Of a stretch of DNA of 5,861 nucleotides, positions 1 through 5,849 are shown piece by piece (position 1 is the stretch's first letter; each line of letters begins with the position of its first letter). The DNA comes from CAYSLU01 sp964431965 (GTDB lineage: Bacteria > Verrucomicrobiota > Kiritimatiellia > CAIKKV01 > CAYSLU01), in the NCBI GenBank assembly GCA_964431965.1, contig CAYSLU010000156.1, positions 1 to 5,861 of the forward strand, written 5' to 3'. Position numbers and translations under genes: made by a program. A model generated the notes under the pieces. It was not told the DNA's origin, made no database searches, and worked only from the letters and a program-made list of their open reading frames with translations.

Positions 1-28
1 GCGGCCTGGTTGAGCGCATCCAATTGCG

Positions 29-1213
29 ATGCCGACAGCGGCCGGCCTGCGCCACCGCTGGCAGCTCGCCGCCCGGAACGCGACTCGCCGGAGGCGCCGC
101 AGCCTGGCGGTCATCGCCATGCTCGCCTGCGGCGTGTTCGTGGTGGTCACGATCGGCAGCCGGCAGCCGCGCCCGGAGCGGCTCGACGACCCCGCCTCGG
201 GAGCCGGCGGGTTCGCGCTGATGGCCGAGCTGTCCGCGCCCGTCGTCCGCGACCTCGCGGATCCGGCCGCCCAGTCGGCCTGCGGCCTCGACCCGGCGGC
301 GCTCGTCGGTATCGACATCGTGCCGTTCCGAGTCCGGAATGGGGATGACGCAAGCTGCCTGACGCTCAGCCGCGCCCAGCTCCCGCGCATCCTCGGCGTC
401 GATCCGGATCGGCTGGCCCGGCGCGGCGCGTTCTCCTTCGTCCGCCACGAGGGGCCGCCCAGCCGGGACGCACCCCCCTGGTGGGTCCTCGACACGTCGG
501 GCGGGGAGATCCCGGTCGTCGGCGACGAGGCCACAATCACCTGGGGCCTGCACCTGAACGTGGGAGACACGCTGTCCTACCCGGACGAATCCGGCGAGCC
601 CGCCACACTCCGGGTCGTGGGCATCCTCCGCAACACCGTGCTGCAGGGCAGCCTCATCATGTCCGACGCCTCGTTCCGCCGCCTCTTCCCGTCGGAGCCC
701 GGCCAGCGACTCCTGCTGCTGGCCGCGCCGCCCGCCCGGCGGACCGCCGTGCGCGGCGAGTTGCTGCGCGCATTCGACGACGGCGGAATCCGCATCACGG
801 GGACCGAGGAACGGCTCGCGGCCTTCGCCGCGGTCGAGCACACCTACCTCTCGATCTTTAGCGCGCTGGGCGCGCTGGGACTGCTGCTGGGGACCGTGGG
901 GCTCGGCCTGATCGTCCTCCGCAACGTTCTCGAGCGGCGGTCGGAGCTTGCGATCCTGCGCGCCGTGGGCTACCGGCGCCGCACGCTGGTGGCGCTGGTC
1001 GTGGCCGAGCACGCCGGGCTGCTCGCCGCCGGGCTCGCCGCCGGCGCCGCGGCCGCCATCCTGTCCGTTCTGCCGACCACCGGCGACGCCGCCCCGTGGG
1101 CCGCCGCCGGCCTCGTCCTGGCCGCTCTGCTCGCGACCGGATTCGGGTGGGTGCTGCTCGCGGCCGCCTGGGCCATGCGCGGCGACCCGCTGCCGGCGCT
1201 GCGAAGCGAGTAA
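29..1213 (+). CDS. FtsX/MacB-type ABC transporter permease, C-terminal half (possibly split gene)
   Basis: Inner-membrane permease subunit of an ABC exporter or lipoprotein-release-type system. The 394-residue product has an Arg-rich cytoplasmic start (residues 8-25), one membrane segment (about 26-43), a large extracytoplasmic domain (about 45-268), then three membrane segments (about 273-297, 321-347, 357-383). The stretch after the second segment, RNVLERRSELAILRAVGYRR (299-318), is the typical FtsX coupling-helix region that contacts the ATPase. One TM, a periplasmic domain and three TMs make one FtsX repeat, and the sequence resembles the second repeat of long (about 1,000-residue) permeases, so an N-terminal half probably lies left of the window. 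An in-frame TGA at 11-13 separates them. ATG 29 has no clear Shine-Dalgarno, so this may be a coupled second gene or the back half of a frameshifted gene. The ATPase partner is not visible. Family call is firm; start and completeness are uncertain. Confidence 0.85.
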   Translation: MPTAAGLRHRWQLAARNATRRRRRSLAVIAMLACGVFVVVTIGSRQPRPERLDDPASGAGGFALMAELSAPVVRDLADPAAQSACGLDPAALVGIDIVPFRVRNGDDASCLTLSRAQLPRILGVDPDRLARRGAFSFVRHEGPPSRDAPPWWVLDTSGGEIPVVGDEATITWGLHLNVGDTLSYPDESGEPATLRVVGILRNTVLQGSLIMSDASFRRLFPSEPGQRLLLLAAPPARRTAVRGELLRAFDDGGIRITGTEERLAAFAAVEHTYLSIFSALGALGLLLGTVGLGLIVLRNVLERRSELAILRAVGYRRRTLVALVVAEHAGLLAAGLAAGAAAAILSVLPTTGDAAPWAAAGLVLAALLATGFGWVLLAAAWAMRGDPLPALRSE

Positions 1214-1220
1214 TGCGGGT

Positions 1221-1249
1221 TTGCACCCCCGGCGGCGAGGCCGTATAAA
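1221..1249 (+). promoter_or_regulatory. Putative sigma70-type promoter for the GT2 gene
   Basis: TTGCAC at 1221-1226 and TATAAA at 1244-1249 are separated by exactly 17 bp. The -10 box matches the consensus at five of six positions and the -35 at three of six. It is the most AT-rich point of the 72-bp gap between permease and GT2, and would start transcription around 1256, about 30 nt before the GT2 ATG. This suggests GT2 can be transcribed apart from the permease. Prediction from sequence only. Confidence 0.5.
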
Positions 1250-1285
1250 TCCGGCGGCTCGAAACGAACGACGAAGGGACAACTC

Positions 1286-2062
1286 ATGTACCGGGACCAG
1301 CGGGTCGTGGTGGTCATGCCGGCCTACCGGGCGGAGCGGACGCTCCGGCGCGCGTACGACGAGGTCATGGCGCAGGGGGTCGTGGACCACGTGATCATTG
1401 TGGACGACGCGAGCCCCGACGAGACCGTCCGCGTGGCGCGCGAACTCCCGCTCGCGCAGGTCCACGTTCACAAGCACAACCTCGGCTACGGCGGAAACCA
1501 GAAGACGTGCTATCGCCTGGCCCTCGAGCAGCGTGCCGACATCGTCATCATGGTTCACCCGGACTGCCAGTATACGCCGAAGCTCCTCCCGGCGATGGCC
1601 GCGATGATCGGCGGCGGGCTGTACGACTGCGTGCTCGGCTCGCGCATCCTGGGCGGCCACGCCCTGCGCGGCGGAATGCCGCCATGGAAGTATGTGTTCA
1701 ACCGCATGCTCACCTTCGCCGAGAACGTCCTGACGGGGGCGAAGCTCTCCGAGTACCACACCGGCTATCGCGCGTTCTCGGCCCGGCTGCTGCGCCAGCT
1801 CCCGCTCGACCGCAACTCGAACGACTTCGCCTTCGACAACCAGATGCTGGTCCAGATCCTGTGGGCCGGCTACACGATCGCCGAGGTGAGCTGCCCCACA
1901 ATCTACTTCGCGGACGCGTCCTCGATTAACTTCCGCCGCAGCGTGATCTACGGCTTCGGCTGCCTCGGCATGGGCATCCGCTACCGCCTGGCACGCATGG
2001 GGCTCATGGGCGGATCGTGCCTGCCACCCGAAATCCGGGATATCGCGCCGCGCGAAACGTGA
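1286..2062 (+). CDS. Family 2 glycosyltransferase (DPM1-like)
   Basis: Cytoplasmic GT-A fold sugar transferase, probably using a nucleotide-sugar donor and a lipid-phosphate or glycan acceptor; the actual substrates cannot be read from sequence. The 258-residue product has the GT2 opening VVVVMPAYRAERTL (7-20), the nucleotide-binding acidic pair D40-D41 in IIVDDASPDETV, the HNLGYGGNQ loop (64-72), and HPDCQY (91-96) at the metal-binding DxD position. Further conserved blocks are VLGSRILGG (116-124), YHTGYRAFS (157-165) and NDFAFDNQML (179-188), as in dolichyl-phosphate-mannose-synthase-like GT2 enzymes. No C-terminal membrane anchor is apparent, so it resembles the soluble, short DPM1 type. 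The start is supported by AAGGGA at 1274-1279, six bases before ATG 1286. It follows the permease by 72 bp with its own likely promoter. Family assignment is strong; the specific reaction is unknown. Confidence 0.92.
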   Translation: MYRDQRVVVVMPAYRAERTLRRAYDEVMAQGVVDHVIIVDDASPDETVRVARELPLAQVHVHKHNLGYGGNQKTCYRLALEQRADIVIMVHPDCQYTPKLLPAMAAMIGGGLYDCVLGSRILGGHALRGGMPPWKYVFNRMLTFAENVLTGAKLSEYHTGYRAFSARLLRQLPLDRNSNDFAFDNQMLVQILWAGYTIAEVSCPTIYFADASSINFRRSVIYGFGCLGMGIRYRLARMGLMGGSCLPPEIRDIAPRET

Positions 2063-2064
2063 TC

Positions 2065-2094
2065 TTCAACGCGAGGCGTCCACCATGCTAGACT
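2065..2094 (+). promoter_or_regulatory. Putative extended -10 promoter for the outer-membrane protein gene
   Basis: TAGACT at 2089-2094 is preceded by TGC (2086-2088), giving an extended -10 element (TGnTAnnnT). A weak -35-like TTCAAC lies at 2065-2070, 18 bp upstream. It falls in the 85-bp gap between the GT2 stop and the ATG at 2148 and would give a leader of about 45-50 nt. The -35 is poor; the extended -10 carries the call. Confidence 0.4.
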
Positions 2095-2137
2095 CCGCGC
2101 CCGTTTGAGTACCGCGTCAACCGTTGGATCGCTTTTC

Positions 2138-2142
2138 GGGGG
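2138..2142 (+). promoter_or_regulatory. Ribosome binding site that favours ATG 2148
   Basis: A run of five G (2138-2142) lies five bases before ATG 2148. It supports that start over the in-frame TTG at 2124, which has no comparable element, and the ATG start puts a clean signal peptide at the N-terminus. Confidence 0.5.
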
Positions 2143-2147
2143 TGCGT

Positions 2148-3116
2148 ATGTTGAACCGCTCCGTGTTGCTGGCCCGGTATGCGCTCGTCGCCGCATGCTG
2201 CATCACCGTCGCGTCGGCCTGGACGCCCGCCTCCGCGGCGACCCCGGCGGGCGCCACGCGCATCGTGCGCTCCGCGCCGACTCCGCCGCGCACCAACCTG
2301 ATCGCCCGCAGCATCGAGCCGTCACGGCAGCCGAAGGCGCGACCGGCCGCCCCGATGCCCGCTCAAAGCCCGCCCGCCCCGAAGCCGGCGGCCGTTCCGC
2401 TCTATGTCCCCGCGACCGCGGCTCCGACGGCGGCGCCCCGTCCCGCCGTGTCCGCCGGGACGGACTCCTCGGGCCATCCCGTCCTGCGCGCCCTGTCCGG
2501 GCACCTCGAAGTCGGAACCCGCAGCACGTGGTTCCGCCTCCTCAGTCGGCATCAGAACGGCAGCACGTTCTACGGCAGCATCGACGAGCTGGACGCCGTC
2601 CAGAATCACTGGCCCCTGAAGGTGTTCGCCAGCTACGCCTTCTGCCCCTACGGAGGGATTGACCTCACCTGGGACCAGGTGGAGTTCGATACGATCACCC
2701 GCACGGACGGACACAACGACGGGACGGTGGATCTGCACGGCCCGATTCTGAGCGCGTTCGGCCGCTATCCGAACGAGACACGCTTCGTGCCGTACGGCGG
2801 GATCGGCGTCGGGTATCTTTTCTCCGACTTCCACCCGACGGCGGACTGGCGCTATGCGCTGCGCGGCGAACACACCGACTACTACGGGTTCGAGCAGGAG
2901 TTCGACCTCAAGGACACGACCGCGTGGGTGGCCTACGTCGGCGTGAGCATGGCGTTGAGCGCGCACTGGCACGCCGACTTCTATCTGCGCCGGATGTGGG
3001 CGGAGGTGGAGGGCACGCACAACCGCTGGCAGTTCGACGAGCTCAAGCTGAGCAACGACTTCAGCCTGCCGGCGGACAACGACGCCGTCGGCGTGGGCGT
3101 GCGTTACGTCTTCTGA
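2148..3116 (+). CDS. Exported outer-membrane beta-barrel protein with Pro/Ala-rich linker
   Basis: A 322-residue exported protein in three parts. Residues 1-30 form a type I signal peptide (basic start with R4 and R10, hydrophobic core, cleavage after PASA30). Residues 31-115 are a low-complexity Pro/Ala/Arg region, likely flexible or wall-associated. Residues 118-322 look like a small beta-barrel: alternating polar and aromatic strands, repeated YGGI turns (PYGGIDLTW at 167-175, PYGGIGVGY at 215-223), and a C-terminal GVGVRYVF with terminal Phe, the usual outer-membrane insertion signal. The barrel portion of about 205 residues would suit an eight-stranded OmpW/OmpA-like barrel, but I do not recognise a specific family. 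C17 lies in a VAAC motif, so a lipoprotein reading is possible but the hydrophobic core before it is short. TTG 2124 would add eight residues. The 3' end overlaps the convergent lipoprotein gene by 13 bp. Exported barrel: likely. Function: unknown, no enzyme motif seen. Confidence 0.8.
   Translation: MLNRSVLLARYALVAACCITVASAWTPASAATPAGATRIVRSAPTPPRTNLIARSIEPSRQPKARPAAPMPAQSPPAPKPAAVPLYVPATAAPTAAPRPAVSAGTDSSGHPVLRALSGHLEVGTRSTWFRLLSRHQNGSTFYGSIDELDAVQNHWPLKVFASYAFCPYGGIDLTWDQVEFDTITRTDGHNDGTVDLHGPILSAFGRYPNETRFVPYGGIGVGYLFSDFHPTADWRYALRGEHTDYYGFEQEFDLKDTTAWVAYVGVSMALSAHWHADFYLRRMWAEVEGTHNRWQFDELKLSNDFSLPADNDAVGVGVRYVF
3104..3116. other. Tail-to-tail overlap of convergent genes
   Basis: The barrel gene's TGA (plus, 3114-3116) and the lipoprotein gene's TAA (minus, 3106-3104) lie inside each other's coding sequence, a 13-bp overlap. 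There is no intergenic space for a conventional terminator, so the two transcripts probably run into each other. No stem followed by a T-run is visible on either side. Confidence 0.9.
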
Positions 3117-4468
3117 CCGGCGGCCGGCGCGGCCAGGGGAGCCAGTTCGATCGGGGCGCCGACCCGAACGGCGCGGCGCCGGACTTCCTCGCTCGCGCGC
3201 ACGCCCAGGCGGCGGCCGGTTCGCAAGTCGAAGAGGCCGCACCACACCTCGTAGCTTCCCGGGGCCAGGTCGGGCGAAAGGTGGAGAGAGCGCTCGTAGA
3301 CCCGGACCCCCGGCTCCAGCCGATGGTCGACCTGCGCCACGAGCTTCCCGCCGCGGCGGACATGCACGAAGCAGCCGATCGCGCCCGATGGCAGATTCGT
3401 CGGCATGTCCGCCCAGTAGAAGCGCAGGAGTTCGAACCGGTCGCGTGATGCCTCCCGCGTGAAGCCGGCCAGCCTCAACCCGTTCTCGAAGGCCGCGTTG
3501 ACGCGTTCGCGGGGCGCCGCCGGCCGAAAGCCGTCCACGCAGGCGATCCAGCTCGTCCCAGTGGCCCCGGTCTCCGATACCGGATGCGCGTCAATCTGAT
3601 GCATGCCGGCGGTCGCCCAGGACAACATGCCGCCGGTGAGCACCGGGCTCTCCGGGCACTCCCGCTCCCGGTAGGTCGTCGGCGTCAGCTCCGTGATCTC
3701 CATGGCGCGCACCGCATTCCCGTAGTCGGGGTCGCAGTCCTGAGGGAAGCGAAGGACGCGCTCTCCCATGCTCAACACCCTTCCGCCCGGCCGGGCGATG
3801 TCCCGGTTGTTGCGGACGACCGGCGACATCGGATGCGGCCGCCACCCGCTCACGAGCGACTCGGAGTGGAACAGGTGCAGCTCGTGATTCGCCCGCACAC
3901 CGGCGAACAGCCACCATCGACCGCCATGGCGCAGCACGGTGGGATCCACCAGTGGCGCATCGACGAGGTTCGTGACATACCGCCACCGGACGGGGAACGG
4001 GTCAGCCTCGTACAGCCGAACCGCACCGCTCTGTCGGGATTCCGGCACCATGTAGGCCCGGCCCTCCCACTGGAACACGCACGGGTACGACAGGTGGAAC
4101 GGCTCATCCAGCACAACCTGCCGGTACTGCCACGACCGGCCGTCGGCGCTGGTCGCCAGCCCGATGTCGCCCTGCCCGGCTTCCTCGTTCATGACTTCGA
4201 AGAACATGTGCCACTGGCCGTTCGTCCGGATCATGAAGGGGTCCGCCACGAAGCCGGCGGCCACATCGGTCACGTCACGCGCGGCGAGCGCCGGCGGCGC
4301 CCCCGTCCCACCGACGGGAGCCAGCCGGAGGGGATCCGGCCCCTCGAAGATGCCGATCGCATACTCGCGCGGCGATTCGGGCCACTCGAGCCCAACGAGC
4401 GGCGCCGGCGCGTGGCGGCCGCAGCCGGCCAGCAGGGCGCCGGCCAGGATCAGTCCGATGCGTATCAT
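3104..4468 (-). CDS. Lipoprotein with GINT1 N-terminal-like / GH43-like beta-propeller domain
   Basis: A 454-residue envelope lipoprotein. MIRIGLILAGALLAGC ends in a textbook LAGC lipobox with lipidated Cys16; the +2 residue is Gly, so outer-membrane sorting is plausible. Residues about 35-310 form a beta-propeller resembling the N-terminal domain of glucosamine inositolphosphorylceramide transferase (GINT1) and, more distantly, GH43/GH32 propellers. Landmarks are VADPFMI (74-80), WHMFFEV (86-92), LDEPFHLSYPCVF (120-132), YMVPES (139-144), VDPTVL (174-179), RWWLFAG (184-190), ARPGGRV (225-231) and QDCDPDYGNAVRAMEIT (243-259). Residues about 330-440 look like a separate beta-sandwich with QVDH (379-382) and APGSYEVWCGLFD (402-414). 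Bacterial relatives are often fused to a formyltransferase-like domain; none is present here. The start ATG overlaps the GT4 stop and has GGAG at 4480-4477, eight bases upstream. The same frame is open to 5110, but that extension is Arg/Gly-rich and only shadows GT4. Whether it cleaves, modifies or merely binds glycan is unknown. Confidence 0.85.
   Translation of the reverse strand: MIRIGLILAGALLAGCGRHAPAPLVGLEWPESPREYAIGIFEGPDPLRLAPVGGTGAPPALAARDVTDVAAGFVADPFMIRTNGQWHMFFEVMNEEAGQGDIGLATSADGRSWQYRQVVLDEPFHLSYPCVFQWEGRAYMVPESRQSGAVRLYEADPFPVRWRYVTNLVDAPLVDPTVLRHGGRWWLFAGVRANHELHLFHSESLVSGWRPHPMSPVVRNNRDIARPGGRVLSMGERVLRFPQDCDPDYGNAVRAMEITELTPTTYRERECPESPVLTGGMLSWATAGMHQIDAHPVSETGATGTSWIACVDGFRPAAPRERVNAAFENGLRLAGFTREASRDRFELLRFYWADMPTNLPSGAIGCFVHVRRGGKLVAQVDHRLEPGVRVYERSLHLSPDLAPGSYEVWCGLFDLRTGRRLGVRASEEVRRRAVRVGAPIELAPLAAPAAGQKT
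4465..4468 (-). other. ATGA stop/start overlap (translational coupling)
   Basis: On the minus strand the ATG of the lipoprotein gene (4468-4466) and the TGA of the GT4 gene (4467-4465) share bases as ATGA. This arrangement usually means co-transcription and re-initiation by the same ribosomes, so the two products are expected to be made together. Confidence 0.9.
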
Positions 4469-5628
4469 GCTACCCGCTCCGCTTCCGCCCGGCCCGCCGA
4501 TCCGCCCAGCAGCTCGTCGTAGAGCCCGGCGATCCGGCTCGCATAGCGTTCGATCGTGTACGACTCGGCCGCGATCCGGCCGGCGGCGGCCAGCCGCTGC
4601 GCCAGGGCGGCGTCCGACAGCACCCGCACGATCGCCGCACCCAGCCCCGCGGCATCGCCGGGTTCGACCAGAAGGCCGTTTTCGCCATCGATGACGATCT
4701 CCGCCAGCCCGCCCGTGCGCGACGCCACGATCGGCCGGCCGGCGGCCATGGCCTCCACCGCCACAAAGGAGAACCCCTCCTGGATCGAGGGGATCACCTT
4801 CACGTCGAACCCCGCCATCACGTCCGGGACGTCCGATATGAAGCCTGCAAACACGACGCGCTCGCGGATGGCGAGCGCGTCTGCCTGCCGCCGCAGCGGC
4901 TCCGCCAGCGGTCCGTCGCCGGCCACCACGAGCATGGCATCGGGGCACGCGCGAAGCACCAGCGGCATGGCCGACAGCAGGTGCTGGTTCCCCTTCTCCT
5001 CGTGCAGGCGCGTGACCGTCCCGATAACGCGCGCGCCGTCCGGAATCCCCAGCCGGGTCCGCGCCGCGCGAACGGCCTCGGGCGCCACCGTGCGGAATCG
5101 GTCGAGACACGTCCCGTTGTGAACCACCCGAATCCGGCCGGCCGGAACGCTGCGGCCGCGAATCATGAACTGCTTCACAGCCTCCGACACCGCGACCCCG
5201 GCCGTGGCGAGGCCCCGCAGCAGGAAGTCCGCCACGAACTGATGCGGCTGGACCTTCAGGATGGCGTGCTCGTGTACGATCACCGGGATGCCCGCCCGCC
5301 GGCCAGCCAGCCGGCCGACGTTCGCCGCGTTATACCCGTGGCAGTGCACCAGGCTGATGCCGTCACGCCGAATCAAGCCCAGCACGTCGGACAGCGTTAG
5401 AAGGGAGTACTTGCCGCGGCCCAGGTAATCCACGGGAATGCCCCGCTCCTCGAGCACCCGGCCGGCCGCGGGCGTCGCCCGGATCTCGGCTACGCGGATG
5501 TCGTACCCCAGCCGGGAGAAGGCGCCGGACGAGTCGCGGATGTTGAGCGCTATGCAGACCGGGTTCACGCCGTCCATCGACAGCTTGTCCATCAGCGCCA
5601 ATACCGGCCGTCGCTGCGTCCGACTCAC
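4465..5628 (-). CDS. Family 4 glycosyltransferase (GT-B fold)
   Basis: Cytoplasmic retaining glycosyltransferase that moves a sugar from a nucleotide donor to a glycan or lipid-linked acceptor; the specific sugars are unknown. Numbered from GTG 5628 the product has 387 residues. The N-terminal Rossmann half carries LVHCHGYNAANVGRLAG (about 93-109) and VIVHEHAIL (about 117-125). The C-terminal GT4 domain carries GTVTRLHEEKG (203-213, donor-phosphate Arg and Lys), VVAGDGPL (234-241), and the EX7E pair E284/E292 in QEGFSFVAVEAMAAG, followed by GGLAEIVIDGENGLLVEPGD. Length and motif order are normal and all key residues are present. I chose GTG 5628 because a perfect AGGAGG sits nine bases upstream; ATG 5652 would add eight residues, MPSRRDFS, of which RR is encoded by that AGGAGG. 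It is the first of a coupled pair with the lipoprotein. No clear sigma70 promoter is visible upstream. Confidence 0.92.
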   Translation of the reverse strand: MSRTQRRPVLALMDKLSMDGVNPVCIALNIRDSSGAFSRLGYDIRVAEIRATPAAGRVLEERGIPVDYLGRGKYSLLTLSDVLGLIRRDGISLVHCHGYNAANVGRLAGRRAGIPVIVHEHAILKVQPHQFVADFLLRGLATAGVAVSEAVKQFMIRGRSVPAGRIRVVHNGTCLDRFRTVAPEAVRAARTRLGIPDGARVIGTVTRLHEEKGNQHLLSAMPLVLRACPDAMLVVAGDGPLAEPLRRQADALAIRERVVFAGFISDVPDVMAGFDVKVIPSIQEGFSFVAVEAMAAGRPIVASRTGGLAEIVIDGENGLLVEPGDAAGLGAAIVRVLSDAALAQRLAAAGRIAAESYTIERYASRIAGLYDELLGGSAGRAEAERVA

Positions 5629-5849
5629 ACTGAAATCCCTCCTGGAAGGCATCCCCGCTGCCGGGCGCGACCCGATGCCGCAACCCGCGCGAAAAGGGTC
5701 GGTACAGTAGACAACCTGCGCTTCCGGCGCGAGTCCAAACCGCCCAGGGCAGACGCATCTCGTCCGAGAGAGAGAGAGCCGAGCAGAGCAGCCGCAAAGA
5801 CGACAGAAGGCGCAAGACGCAAATTGTTTGCGGATCGCTCTTGCTTCAC
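5625..5849 (-). CDS. Doubtful small ORF upstream of GT4, signal-peptide-like start
   Basis: The frame is open from the right window edge; a GTG at 5849 would give 74 residues, so this could also be the end of a gene lying outside. The first 35 residues look like an export signal: basic start, hydrophobic VVFAAALLGSLSLG, then DASA. The rest is Arg-rich and unlike any family I know. Its TGA (5627-5625) overlaps the GT4 GTG as GTGA, an arrangement typical of coupled genes. Against it: no Shine-Dalgarno before GTG 5849, a third-position GC of roughly 60-65 percent, well below the neighbouring genes, and a hairpin and a CT tract inside it. It may simply be the GT4 leader. Low confidence. Confidence 0.2.
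   Translation of the reverse strand: MKQERSANNLRLAPSVVFAAALLGSLSLGRDASALGGLDSRRKRRLSTVPTLFARVAASGRARQRGCLPGGISV
5638..5643 (-). promoter_or_regulatory. Perfect Shine-Dalgarno deciding the GT4 start
   Basis: AGGAGG on the minus strand (CCTCCT at 5638-5643 on plus) lies nine bases before GTG 5628-5626. It is the strongest ribosome binding site in the window and falls inside the longer reading from ATG 5652, which makes the GTG the better start. Confidence 0.75.
5766..5778. repeat. Short GA/CT dinucleotide tract
   Basis: Thirteen bases of alternating G and A on plus (CT on minus), about 140 bp upstream of the GT4 start. It is conspicuous against the GC-rich background, but it is only six and a half units long. 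Confidence 0.6.
5812..5844 (-). other. Imperfect stem-loop in the GT4 upstream region
   Basis: On plus, GCAAGA-CGCAAA (5812-5823) pairs with TTTGCG (5827-5832) and TCTTGC (5839-5844), around a TTG loop, with a six-base bulge (5833-5838) on one arm: twelve pairs in all. Either strand could fold. No T-run follows, so it is not a standard intrinsic terminator. It may be a leader structure, a protein-binding palindrome, or chance. Confidence 0.45.

Noticed and set aside
10..348. 112-residue ORF overlapping the start of the permease
   Set aside because: Arg/Pro-rich, no family resemblance, and the permease frame is clearly the coding one here.
2178..2201. Lipobox-like VAAC in the barrel protein signal peptide
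   Set aside because: The hydrophobic core before C17 is interrupted by R10 and Y11 and is short; ASA cleavage after residue 30 fits better, and a barrel protein would not normally be lipidated there.
3117..3140. GC-rich inverted repeat just after the barrel gene stop as a terminator
   Set aside because: Short GGCC-type arms with no T-run, lying inside the coding region of the opposing lipoprotein gene; such repeats are common at this GC content.
2322..3245. 307-residue ORF on minus, antisense to the barrel gene
   Set aside because: Arg/Val-rich composition expected from the complement of a GC-rich gene; no recognisable domain or start signal.
3584..4522. 312-residue ORF on plus, antisense to the lipoprotein
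   Set aside because: Biased composition (Arg, Pro, His) with no motif; a high-GC shadow of a confidently identified gene.
4469..5110. Upstream extension of the lipoprotein frame, giving a 668-residue protein
   Set aside because: The added 214 residues are Arg/Gly-rich, lie within GT4 in another frame and lack any domain; the internal ATG 4468 has an ideal lipoprotein signal and ATGA coupling.
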